Source of the DNA: Macrostomum hystrix
Taxonomy: Eukaryota; Platyhelminthes; Macrostomidae
Direction of reading: 5' to 3'
Assembly: GCA_950097015.1 (NCBI GenBank)
Contig: CATNEN010000002.1
Coordinates: forward strand, 2,418,001-2,482,000
Length of the DNA stretch: 64,000 nt
This document shows positions 24,175 to 35,023 of the stretch, one piece after another; the first letter of the stretch is position 1, and every line of letters begins with the position of its first letter. The notes below the pieces were generated by a model that made no database searches, was not told where the DNA came from, and saw only the letters and a program-made list of their open reading frames with translations. A program made the position numbers and the translations under genes.

Positions 24175-24900
24175 TTGAGCTTACGTTCAGTAGTAATTTG
24201 GATTTTAATTAAGCCTCGTCCAGCGTCCAGGCATTGCGAACACGATGAGCGGTCTGTTGGTGGCCCAGTTCGACTCGGACACTCGTCAGTGCTCCGTGTT
24301 CAAGTTCATCGTCGTGTGCCACCTCATCGATGGAAAAGCCAGAGACGGGATCAACGCACTGCACTGCTGTGCTGCTTTCGCCAATGCCAGAGCCTTCAAG
24401 TACATGTCAATGAGCAGGAAGCTGATGGACAGTGTGGGCCTCGAATCTTCAAGCCGCGTGGGTGATGAATGAAGATGACGAAGCCAGCAAGAGCAGCTTG
24501 GTGTGCGGCGAGACACAGCAGTGGCAGTCGGAGTCTGTCGAGTTCACCAATGAAGGACTCAGCTTAGATGGGAAAACGTCCTCTATGCTGCTAATGATCG
24601 AAGATTGCTCCAGCACATGACAAGAGGGTCTCACCTGGCTTCTCAGGCTCCGGGTCAGTGGATTCGCGCCAATTATTCGAAACGTGGACTGCAACATTCT
24701 AATTATATGCTACGACCTGTGGACTGGTCTTACTTCAGGCATTCTTGGGCCCCTGTCCCACAGGAACGACAAAACGAGCAGCAATTTTTATGCCATCTGG
24801 CCTTCAAGCACCTTTTGTACCGTAGAGTTTGTCGATCTTGATGTTTTCTCACCGTCTCGAGATCTAAGACAGGCGCTGTTCATTAGCAACTCAAATGTTT
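24175..24900 (+). pseudogene. Possible PAN/LamG-like exons, unresolved
   Basis: Plus-strand segments look coding but lie in different frames. One, at ~24245-24470, reads MSGLLVAQFDSDTRQCSVF, a Cys pattern reminiscent of PAN/apple domains. Another, at ~24466-24600, contains SVEFTNEGLSLDGKTSSML, similar to the start of a LamG/concanavalin fold. I could not join them with convincing introns, so this may be a decayed gene or an incompletely resolved exon set upstream of the exon at 24930. Confidence 0.3.
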
Positions 24901-24929
24901 CTCCTCAAAATTGGATAATTTATGAGTCA

Positions 24930-25095
24930 GCTGTTGTGGAGGACCCGGGACTTGACCTGCTGCTTCATCATGGGATACGGACGTTCACCCGGCGATAAGC
25001 CACTCACGCTGAACGGCAAAATTCGGGCTGTGCTGATGTTTGACCGCGCACTGACTGAGGCTGAGGTCAGCCTTGCTTTCCAGCTGGTGCACTGA
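24930..25095 (+). CDS. Terminal exon of a LamG/concanavalin-like protein (partial)
   Basis: After an acceptor-like GAGTCAG at ~24922-24930, one frame runs to TGA at 25095. It encodes LTCCFIMGYGRSP and then NGKIRAVLMFDRALTEAEVS. The second block is the characteristic C-terminal strand of laminin-G-like jelly-roll domains (…I..v.iydRALs..EV). Such domains mediate carbohydrate or protein binding outside the cell. Upstream exons are uncertain, and no signal peptide was found. Confidence 0.4.
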
Positions 25096-25239
25096 GGCAA
25101 CATGTGCTCACCGCCTGTGCTCAGCAGCGCACAGCAAAATCGATTATTGGCTTGTGGTGAAGTCGAGTCAACAACAACACAATTGAAAAAATACACTGTT
25201 GTTTGGCTTAAAGCGAAATAGTTTTTAGTCCCAATGACA

Positions 25240-28200
25240 AACTACGCTTGTCACTCTGTCTCCTTGTCACTCTGTCTCCTTGTCACTCTGTCTCCTTGTC
25301 ACTCTGTCTCCTTGTCACTCTGTCTCCTTGTCACTCTGTCTCCTTGTCACTCTGTCTCCTTGTCACTCTGTCTCCTTGTCACTCTGTCTCCTTGTCACTC
25401 TGTCTGCTTGTCACTCTGTCTCCTTGTCACTCTGTCTGCTTGTCACTCTGTCTGCTTGTCACTCTGTCTCCTTGTCACTCTGTCTCCTTGTCACTCTGTC
25501 TGCTTGTCACTCTGTCTGCTTGTCACTCTGTCTCCTTGTCACTCTGTCTCCTTGTCACTCTGTCTGCTTGTCACTCTGTCTGCTTGTCACTCTGTCTCCT
25601 TGTCACTCTGTCTCCTTGTCACTCTGTCTGCTTGTCACTCTGTCTGCTTGTCACTCTGTCTGCTTGTCACTCTGTCTCCTTGTCACTCTGTCTGCTTGTC
25701 ACTCTGTCTGCTTGTCACTCTGTCTCCTTGGCACTCTGTCTCCGTGTCACTCTGTCTGCTTGTCACTCTGTCTCCTTGTCACTCTGTCTGCTTGTCACTC
25801 TGTCTCCTTGTCACTCTGTCTCCTTGTCACTCTGTCTCCTTGTCACTCTGTCCTCTTGTCACTCTGTCTCCTTGTCACTCTGTCTCCTTGTCACTCTGTC
25901 TGCTTGTCACTCTGTCTGCTTGTCACTCTGTATCCTTGTCACTCTGTCTCCTTGTCACTCTGTCTCCTTGTCACTCTGTCTCCTTGTCACTCTGTCCTCT
26001 TGTCACTCTGTCTCCTTGTCACTCTGTCTCCTTGTCACTCTGTCTGCTTGTCACTCTGTCTGCTTGTCACTCTGTCTCCTTGTCACTCTGTCTCCTTGTC
26101 ACTCTGTCCTCTTGTCACTCTGTCTCCTTGTCACTCTGTCTCCTTGTCACTCTGTCTCCTTGTCACTCTGTCCTCTTGTCACTCTGTCTCCTTGTCACTC
26201 TGTCTCCATGTCACTCTGTCTCCTTGTCACTCTGTCTCCTTGTCACTCTGTCCTCTTGTCACTCTGTCTCCTTGTCACTCTGTCCTCTTGTCACTCTGTC
26301 TCCTTGTCACTCTGTCTGCTTGTCACTCTGTCTCCTTGTCACTCTGTCTCCTTGTCACTCTGTCTCCTTGTCACTCTGTCTCCTTGTCACTCTGTCCTCT
26401 TGTCACTCTGTCTCCTTGTCACTCTGTCCTCTTGTCACTCTGTCTCCTTGTCACTCTGTCTGCTTGTCACTCTGTCTGCTTGTCACTCTGTCTCCTTGTC
26501 ACTCTGTCTGCTTGTCACTCTGTCTCCTTGTCACTCTGTCTCCTTGTCACTCTGTCTCCTTGTCACTCTGTCTCCTTGTCACTCTGTCTCCTTGTCACTC
26601 TGTCTCCTTGTCACTCTGTCCTCTTGTCACTCTGTCTCCTTGTCACTCTGTCCTCTTGTCACTCTGTCTCCTTGTCACTCTGTCTGCTTGTCACTCTGTC
26701 TCCTTGTCACTCTGTCTGCTTGTCACTCTGTCTGCTTGTCACTCTGTCTCCTTGTCACTCTGTCCTCTTGTCACTCTGTCTCCTTGTCACTCTGTCTGCT
26801 TGTCACTCTGTCTGCTTGTCACTCTGTCTCCTTGTCACTCTGTCTGCTTGTCACTCTGTCTCCTTGTCACTCTGTCCTCTTGTCACTCTGTCTCCTTGTC
26901 ACTCTGTCTGCTTGTCACTCTGTCTCCTTGTCACTCTGTCTCCTTGTCACTCTGTCTCCTTGTCACTCTGTCTCCTTGTCACTCTGTCCTCTTGTCACTC
27001 TGTCTCCTTGTCACTCTGTCCTCTTGTCACTCTGTCTGCTTGTCACTCTGTCTGCTTGTCACTCTGTCTCCTTGTCACTCTGTCCTCTTGTCACTCTGTC
27101 TCCTTGTCACTCTGTCTGCTTGTCACTCTGTCTCCTTGTCACTCTGTCTCCTTGTCACTCTGTCTGCTTGTCACTCTGTCTGCTTGTCACTCTGTCTCCT
27201 TGTCACTCTGTCTCCTTGTCACTCTGTCCTCTTGTCACTCTGTCTCCTTGTCACTCTGTCTCCTTGTCACTCTGTCTCCTTGTCACTCTGTCTGCTTGTC
27301 ACTCTGTCTGCTTGTCACTCTGTCTGCTTGTCACTCTGTCTCCTTGTCACTCTGTCTGCTTGTCACTCTGTCTCCTTGTCACTCTGTCTCCTTGTCACTC
27401 TGTCTCCTTGTCACTCTGTCTCCTTGTCACTCTGTCTCCTTGTCACTCTGTCTCCTTGTCACTCTGTCTCCTTGTCACTCTGTCCTCTTGTCACTCTGTC
27501 TCCTTGTCACTCTGTCCTCTTGTCACTCTGTCTCCTTGTCACTCTGTCTGCTTGTCACTCTGTCTCCTTGTCACTCTGTCTGCTTGTCACTCTGTCTGCT
27601 TGTCACTCTGTCTCCTTGTCACTCTGTCTCCTTGTCACTCTGTCTGCTTGTCACTCTGTCTGCTTGTCACTCTGTCTGCTTGTCACTCTGTCTCCTTGTC
27701 ACTCTGTCTCCTTGTCACTCTGTCTCCTTGTCACTGTCTGCTTGTCACTCTGTCCTCTTGTCACTCTGTCTGCTTGTCACTCTGTCTCCTTGTCACTCTG
27801 TCCTCTTGTCACTCTGTCTCCTTGTCACTCTGTCTGCTTGTCACACTGTCTGCTTGTCACTCTGTCCTCTTGTCACTCTGTCTGCTTGTCACTCTGTCTG
27901 CTTGTCACTCTGTCTGCTTGTCACTCTGTCTGCTTGTCACTCTGTCTCCTTGGCACTCTGTCTCCTTGTCACTCTGTCTCCTTGTCACTCTGTCTGCTTG
28001 TCACTCTGTCTCCTTGTCACTCTGTCTGCTTGTCACTCTGTCTGCTTGTCACTCTGTCTGCTTGTCACTCTGTCTCCTTGTCACTCTGTCTCCTTGTCAC
28101 TCTGTCTCCTTGTCACTCTGTCTCCTTGTCACTCTGTCTGCTTTTCACGCTGTCTGCTTGTCACTCTGTCTGCTTGTCACTCTGTCTCCTTGTCACTCTG

Positions 28201-28670
28201 TCTGCTTGTCACTCTGTCTGCTTGTCACTCTGTCCTCTTGTCACTCTGTCTCCTTGTCACTCTGTCCTCTTGTCACTCTGTCTGCTTGTCACTCTGTCTG
28301 CTTGTCACTCTGTCTGCTTGTCACTCTGTCTCCTTGTCACTCTGTCTCCTTGTCACTCTGTCTCCTTGTCACTCTGTCCTCTTGTCACTCTGTCTCCTTG
28401 TCACTCTGTCTCCTTGTCACTCTGTCTCCTTGTCACTCTGTCTGCTTGTCACTCTGTCTCCTTGTCACTCTGTCTGCTTGTCACTCTGTCCTCTTGTCAC
28501 TCTGTCTCCTTGTCACTCTGTCTGCTTGTCACTCTGTCTCCTTGTCACTCTGTCTGCTTGTCACTCTGTATCCTTGTCACTCTGTCTGCTTGTCACTCTG
28601 TCTCCTTGTCACTCTGTCTGCTTGTCACTCTGCCTCCTTGTTACTCTTTCCTATTGTCACTGTCTTATAA
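25240..28670. repeat. 3.4-kb satellite, 16-bp unit
   Basis: About 213 copies of CTTGTCACTCTGTCTC, with three main variants after GTCACTCTGT: CTCC, CTGC and CCTC. Because 16 is not a multiple of 3 and the unit has no stop codon, all three plus frames stay open for more than 1,100 codons; these are artefacts. One copy near 27735 lacks two bases. The array ends in degenerate copies directly beside SINE A copy 2. Confidence 0.95.
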
Positions 28671-28689
28671 TGACAGGTAGAGTGAGAAT

Positions 28690-28900
28690 AGAAGAGGTTG
28701 TAGCCTTGTGGTTAGGGCGTCAGACTTACGACTTGAAGCTCGGGGGTTCGATTCCCGACTCCACTGGAACAATTTGTGTCCTTTAGCAAGACACTTAACT
28801 CTGCATTGCTAAAGTTCATCCAGCTGTTAAATTGGCCCAATTAGTTAATAAATTATTATTGTCACTCTGTACCCTTGGCCCTTTGTATTTTACAGCAAAT
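28690..28900 (+). repeat. tRNA-derived SINE family A, copy 2
   Basis: Head TAGCCTTGTGGTTAGGGC and box B GGGTTCGATTCCC are followed by CTCCACTGGAACAATTTGTG and a conserved CAAGACACTTAACTC body. The tail at ~28858 contains TTGTCACTCTGTACCCTTG, which is one unit of the adjacent 16-bp satellite with a single change. Confidence 0.85.
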
Positions 28901-29840
28901 AAATAAATAAAGTCCACAAAAGGAAAATTGAATTACTCTCTTTATAGAGAAGATCAGCATGATCTCTGCTCGTACTCGTATAATTATCTAATAACTTTTG
29001 AATACAAGTGCATTTCATAAAACTCGTATCTAAGTTTTTTTTCAGAGCCTGAGAAACTGTGTCAGCAATTTGGACTGGCTTTCATTTATCCTGGGAGAAT
29101 TGTGGGGCCGACCACTGGTTGGATTAGTGAAACTCGCAGGAGTAAAACATGGGACGCCGCTGCTGTTGCTGAAGGTAGGTGCCAGTAAGTCTTTAGGGAA
29201 ACCCACCCTGGTTAAGGTTTTGCAGTTCATGCGCCTCCCGCGGATAAGGCGAATAACGGTTGCCATAGCGACTAGGCGAGCAGTCTGGGTGACAAGGCAG
29301 CTTTCGCGCAGCAACTTTTTAGACATGTTAGGTTTTAGATTTATTGGTTTTCATTATTTCCAGATTTCCCCTTATTTACCGTTTCCCGGATTTACCGGTG
29401 TCCCAGATCTACCGGTATCCCGGATTTACCGGTATCCCGTATTAACCGGTTTCCCATATTTACCGGTCTCTCAGATGTACCGGTTTTTTCAGATTTACCG
29501 TTTTCACTTATTTACCGGTTGCTCAGATTTACCCTGGTTTTTGGTTCGTCATTTGAACTTAAATTTTTGCTAACTTTTACATTTCTACTTTTAGTAGGTA
29601 AGTTAAAAAAAATTCTGATTTTTTTTCTAGTAAAAAGACTTGCCACTCTGAGGATAACTTTCTCGCTGATCGCATTGGCTTTGCGCTAGAGACATCTCTT
29701 CATAATGACTATCCTGCATTTGAGCACAAGCGAGAACTTTTGCTGCTGCTTTACTGGTACACGTCCAGGGCCCTGGGGATCGCGCTTACCTGGAGGGCAT
29801 GTCGAATTGGGATTCTAAACGGTAAACGGTGAACAGTGAC
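28900..29840 (+). other. Possible isolated exons, unresolved
   Basis: A strong acceptor (poly-T then CAG at ~29045) opens a segment 29046-29174 that ends at AAG|GTAGGT. One frame reads EPEKLCQQFGLAFIYPG. After another acceptor (TTTTTTCTAG at ~29630), a frame from ~29633 to a TGA at ~29830 includes DRIGFALETSLHNDYPAF. Neither matches a family I know, and the two cannot be joined with confidence. Confidence 0.25.
29380..29530. repeat. Minisatellite, 17-bp unit
   Basis: Degenerate tandem copies of GATTTACCGGTATCCCG. Confidence 0.8.
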
Positions 29841-30065
29841 TTGTAAGTGATGATTTATGAATGGTGAATGGTGAATGGTGAAGGTGAATGGTGAATGGTG
29901 AGGGGTGAATGGTGAATGGGGAATGGTAACTGGTGATGGTGAATCGTGAATGGTGAATGGTGAATGGTGAATGGTGAATGAGGAATGGTGAATGGTAAAT
30001 TGTGAATGGTGAATGAGGAATGGTGAATGATGAATGGCGAATTGGGATTTGTGAATGGGGAATTT
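29840..30065. repeat. Short tandem repeat, 7-bp unit
   Basis: Imperfect GAATGGT repeats. Confidence 0.85.
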
Positions 30066-30139
30066 AGAATTAAATAAAGAAAATAGACCTCACTTTTTAC
30101 TTAACAGCTGGTTTGCTTGCGACGTGCACTGATGTTATG

Positions 30140-30490
30140 AGTAGAAATGGGTAGGAATGAGTAAGACTGAGTAGGACTGAGTAGGAATGAATAGGAATGA
30201 GTTGGAATGAGTAGGACTGAGCAGTAATGAATAGGAATGAGTAGGACTGAGTAGGACTGAGTAGGAATGAATAGGAATGAGTAGGAATGAGTAGGAATGA
30301 GTAGGAATGAGTAGGACTGAGTAGGAATGAATAGGAATGAGTAGGACTGAGTAGGACTGAGTAGGAATGAATAGGAATGAGTAGGAATGAGTAGGAATGA
30401 GTAGGAATGAATAGGAATGAGTAAGACTGAGTAGGACTGAGTAGGAATGAGTAGGAATGAGTAGGAATGAGTAGGAATGGGTAGGAGTAG
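30140..30490. repeat. Minisatellite, 10-bp unit
   Basis: Tandem GTAGGAATGA with GTAGGACTGA and ATAGGAATGA variants. It produces long Tyr/Ser/Pro-rich frames on the minus strand in all phases, which are not genes. Confidence 0.9.
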
Positions 30491-30909
30491 TAGGAACCAC
30501 ATTGCGACAACATGAAAACAAAAAGTGTTTTAAAGTCCATCTATGCATTAAAACAAGCTTACATTCAATTCAATTCAATTAAATTTCTTATTTCAATCGC
30601 TTGGGTGGGCGCGGCTTTAGCTCGCCAGAGGCCAGTAAAGCTAAGCGTGACCAATGAAAACAATCAGACAGAAAAGAAGAGGCGGGGAGTTCAGGCCAGT
30701 GACCTTCCCCCAGCCCATCGCCGCATGCAGTGGGGTCAGAGGGGGGAGGGGGGTGGGGCGTGCCTGTCTAGCCCAACCTCTGGCCCGACTGGCATGGAGG
30801 CCAGCACAAAAACAAATAAAATACTCGTAAAATGAATTATTTTTATTTAGGCCTAAAGATAAACACGATGATGCGGCAGCTTTGCTGCAGTTTACTTGTC
30901 TGTATAGTT

Positions 30910-32801
30910 TTAGTCTCTGTCAAAGCAGTTCATGATTTCTCGGAACTGCAGCAGGCCCGGCTCGGCGCTGATGCCGCCAGTGGCCGAGGACAGCAGAGCC
31001 CCGGCCTCGCCAGTCAGCAGCTTGCGAAAAAGATCCTCGTTGAGGGTCACCTTCACGTCAGGCTTCGGCTTGAGGCCCGTGTTGACGAGGTCCACGATGC
31101 CCTCGCGGATGTGGAATCTGTGTTATCCAATTTGAATATCAAAAGCGCATCTTTCCATCTCTGAGTTTTGGTGCTTGCTGATGGGCTAAATATTATTCTC
31201 AGTAAACTCCCAATCACCACCTACCTTATGACCTTCTCAGAATCCGGAAAGTTGAACTCAACGAGTTTATCCAGATGGCTGCAATCCTCAAAGTTGAATC
31301 GATAGCGAAACATCTGGAATAGCGTCTCCAGATTCACGGAGAAGATTGTCCGAGAGCGCACGTCCTTCCGCAGGCTGGTGTCAATCTTGCCCAGCTCTTC
31401 ATAGGCGCAGGTGGTGTAGTAGTTGTAGCCGTTGGCACTAATCTGACCAGCAGCCAGTTCGAAGATGGCCTTCACTTTCAGCTCACGAGCGGGAGTTGAA
31501 GTCGGGCTCGCTCGCAGAGCAGCTGACGCCAGCTGAAGCGCCCACTGAAAGTCGCTTTTGGCCAGAGCGTCAGAGGCGGCTGTTAAAATTTTGTCTTCGC
31601 CGCCAGCCAGCTGCACCAGCCGCACCGCCTGCTGCTCTGTGCTCAATGGGCTCAGCTCCTCTGCGTAGCCGCTGAACCAGCCGAGGTAGCCGGCAAAGAG
31701 ACCCTTCACGGACCATGCCACGGTGCCGTAGAACTCCTGGAGGTAATCGTGCTCTGCAAGTCGCTTAGTTAGGCTCACCTTTTGCGCGATGTCGTCTGGA
31801 TGCAGTCCGCGATTCATCCAACGCACCGTCTGGTCGTGCACCGTCTGCACAGCATCCCTGTAGGTCAGCAGAAGCTCTCTGATCTGCTTCTTGCCGACGA
31901 TCGGCCGCGTGTGACTGGGCACCAGGTATTCAGCATTTAGGGCGTTCATGCGGTCCAACGACTCGGTCCACAACTCCAGGCTACGAAACGGGGTGCCACG
32001 GATGGCGTACAGGTTAGGGAAAGCCTTGTACACATCATCAGCGCAGAAGAGTGCCTGCTTCTCTGGCCAGTAGACAGCAATCTGATCGTCAGTTTCGCCA
32101 GGTATATGCATCAGCTTCAGCTTTAGTCCAGCGATGGTTACATCCGCCTCGGCAGTGTCCAAGAACCGGTTTGGAGGGACAAAGCCTGAGCGGAACTGCT
32201 TCCGGCCGAAGTTGAGGCCGAAGCCGATGCCCGAGTTTGGTGTGTTTTCTCGCTCAATAAGTGCCCCAAATTGTCTCATCGCGCGCTTGTAGATGACGGG
32301 CCCTGTAACGTAGTTTGTGAGACGGAAGATTTCCATAAGGCTCCGATGGGACCAGATATGCACCGATGAGTTGCCTTCGACGTCTTTCAGGAACGCTTCA
32401 GCTCCGTTCACATGGTCTTGATGGTTGTGAGTATAGACGATTGCCTTCACGGGTGACTTTGTGACTTTTCGGAAGGCTTCGTAAATGAGCTCTGCGGCTT
32501 CCATGGACTCTACCGTGTCGATGATGATGGCTCCTTCGGGTGCCTCAATAAGTATTGAGTTGGCCAGAGCGTAACCTATGGCGACGTAGATGCCCTCCGT
32601 AACCCTCAGCACTTCGGGTTTGTTAAACTCGTTGGCATGTGTCTTGAGCTTTCTGGCATTGTTAGTGTTGGCTCTGCCGTATTCGACTATGCGCTCCACG
32701 GACCGATGCTCTTGCCACTTTGAGCCCACAATGTAGGCAATGAGAGCCACGCAAAGGATACGGAATATGCGCTCCATGTTGAAAATTATCTTCTTGAGCA
32801 C
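30910..32801 (-). CDS. Alkylsulfatase (SdsA/YjcS-type, metallo-beta-lactamase fold), 2 exons
   Basis: Exons are 32801-31225 and 31117-30910, separated by a 107-bp GT-AG intron with a clean phase-2 join, giving 594 codons plus stop. Residues ~11-27 are a hydrophobic signal or membrane anchor. The metallo-beta-lactamase signature is complete: HNHQDH at 125-130, HIPGETDD at ~232-239, FCADD at ~252-256 and SHTRP at ~297. After the helical dimerisation region comes a C-terminal SCP2-like domain, completed by exon 2. The length is close to bacterial SDS hydrolases (~650). Known members use two zinc ions to hydrolyse primary alkyl sulfates to alcohol and sulfate. A TATATAAGC element lies ~70 bp upstream (minus strand, ~32868-32877), and AATAAA follows the stop at ~30845. 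The family is mainly bacterial and fungal, so an old transfer is possible, though the gene now has an intron and animal-type signals. Confidence 0.9.
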
Positions 32802-32867
32802 TGACTAGTCCGAGGTGAAGACCTCATTGAAAGGGTGTGAAACCGCTTCTTTATGGGCGAAGATTTT

Positions 32868-32877
32868 GCTTATATAT
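32868..32877 (-). promoter_or_regulatory. TATA box of the alkylsulfatase gene
   Basis: ATATATAAGC on the minus strand, ~70 bp before the start codon. It resembles the TATATAAG of the vWA promoters. Confidence 0.5.
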
Positions 32878-32879
32878 TT

Positions 32880-35023
32880 GTATTCTTTGCAACGAACTTT
32901 GACCAGCGTCAGATATTTTGCTCAGTATATTTGGTTCGTTTGAAGGTTGCTACTCAAGCAGGTCAAGTGATTTACAGCCGATAAAGGTGGGCGTACTCAG
33001 AATTCAAGTTTCATATACAACTAAACTACCCTCATTGCTCGAGCCTTAAAACAGATTGTCTATCTCAAAAGATATATCTCTATCTCTAAAGAGAAGTACA
33101 TTAAATTATACAGTGAATTGAAGAGTCGAAGTTCAAGCCTGGCTAGAAAAGAAGCGCACATTTGACGTTAAACGGGCAGCAAATAAAATGCATAAAGTTT
33201 CATAGAATGGGCGGTCCGGTTACATCGAGGTGCGTGCCTGCAAGGCCATATCTAGAAAATGATAGCCTAGAGTTGTACATAAGGTGCGTTCAAGTGCTCG
33301 GTAAGCAATGCCATCTAGGAGTCGTTTGCCACTACTAGAGGGACTCCTACGGTAGTTGAATTTTTGTGCGCCTTTTGGTACTGGGTAAATTGTGCACTGA
33401 AAAACAACTGTCGCTAGTCCGTCTGTCTACCAGGAGCCATCTAAAGCCTGTCCCTAATCCCCGAAATGATGTAGATTCTGCCTGCGCCCTTTGGCGATTC
33501 GACCGCTCGGACCAGATCCCCCACGGCCTCGACTGTTCGTCTTTCATACCTCCCCTTGATGGCCTCTTTTTCCCTGTCTCTGCGCAAACTAAACCAATTA
33601 AAGTATCTTCGATTCAATTGGCCACTGATTAAGCGGTTGGCCCAGGCAGCCAAGTCAATTAACGAGTTGGTAACGCGGGAAGAAGAACGATTTCCTGGAA
33701 AAGTTGGGAAATCCAGAGCTCATCACGAATTCCCGCGGGAACTGGGATGCATCTTTTTCTGTCTGCAGCCCGGTCTGTCTGAGAGGCCAGCGATTGCTTG
33801 GACACTCAAGTCCATCAGCAGTCCATCACGCTGCAATGTTTGCACTGTCAGACACTGTATTCGGACTAGAGTTTCTGGGGAGCCGCTATCTCCTGATAGA
33901 CCCATGGGAAGTGAATGAAGTTCGATCGCAATCATTTTCAGGTGAAGTTCGTGATGCTTGCTCGTAGATGCTTCCGTTCTGCCAGAGCCGGAGAGATCTA
34001 GAGATCTAGAGATATAGAGAAACTATGAAGGGAGAAGGAGAGATAGAGAGTGGTGGAGTGCCCATGCGGGCTAAGCGCCACTTTCGCAAAGTGCCTTCCT
34101 CCACTTTCGCAAACGCGGTCCAAATCCGCATCTGGACCTTCCACTTCCTCTTTTTCTCCTTCGCCCCACCCAATGCGCCATAACTCCCAAATATTTTCTT
34201 CATTTCGGACCGTCCCTTTGCTTCTGCGCAAATCGCGGACCATCGAGACCGCACAATATAGAATTTTTCGAGAGTTTTCTCTTCTCTCTTCATAAATCTG
34301 GGCCAGCTTCCTCCACCTTATTATATGGTCTGTTAGTATTAGTGTGTTCGCGATAGCGGGGCAAGTGTGGCATAGTGTAGCAAAAAGTAGCGGAGGCTCT
34401 GCGTGTCAAAATAAATCCTTCGCCTCATTTCACCCCAAGTACAGACGGTGCAGGCAAGGGCAAGCAAGCGAAAGAATAGAATCCCGGTAGCGAGGCCAGC
34501 CAAGCACCAGTATTGTGATTGATTCGACTCTGATCTACAAACCCGTTAAATGGGGCCTTCGCGCTAAATCGACAAGATCTCTGCTGCTCGATCTATCTCT
34601 GACTCGACAAAAAGTGTGCGGCTTGTGTTAAACTGGCTTTTAATTTCGCCCCGCACCGTCATTCGTTATCGGCTTCTTCGGCTCAGCAGCTATCCAGCAT
34701 ATTTTCCTGTCTATGCAGCATCTTCGACAGAGACGAACTGCGCCCTTATCTAGCAGCAGAACTCCGGACCTACCGCCCTTGGGATATTGATCAGGCTCTC
34801 CATCAGGCCAGCCAGTCACAAGCTAGACCCAAAACTCCCCTCTAAGACTGAGCGTCCTTCCCGTGCCAATCGGTCCAAAGCCTCAGCCACTCCTTCCTCG
34901 GCACTTTATCAGTTGCTAGCCTATTTAGATAGGCCCTCCTAACTCTCAGCCTACGAGGTCCTAGTTCCACCTATTAGGCAACTGTCTTTCTTATCCGCTC
35001 TGTTGCAATCCATTGAAAACCGG
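32880..35023. other. Intergenic and probable 5' region of the downstream gene
   Basis: Contains several overlapping open frames under 125 codons on both strands with no domain signal and no repeat structure, apart from a short AGATCTAG-type repeat near 34000. Part of the right half is probably 5' untranslated sequence or upstream intron of the gene at 35024. Confidence 0.4.

Noticed and set aside
25234-28786. Three overlapping open frames of over 1,100 codons
   Set aside because: They follow automatically from a stop-free 16-bp tandem repeat; all three frames translate to the same Cys/Leu/Ser periodic sequence.
33347-34300. Several overlapping open frames of 70-120 codons
   Set aside because: No domain, no splice-linked partner and overlap on both strands; treated as upstream noncoding sequence.
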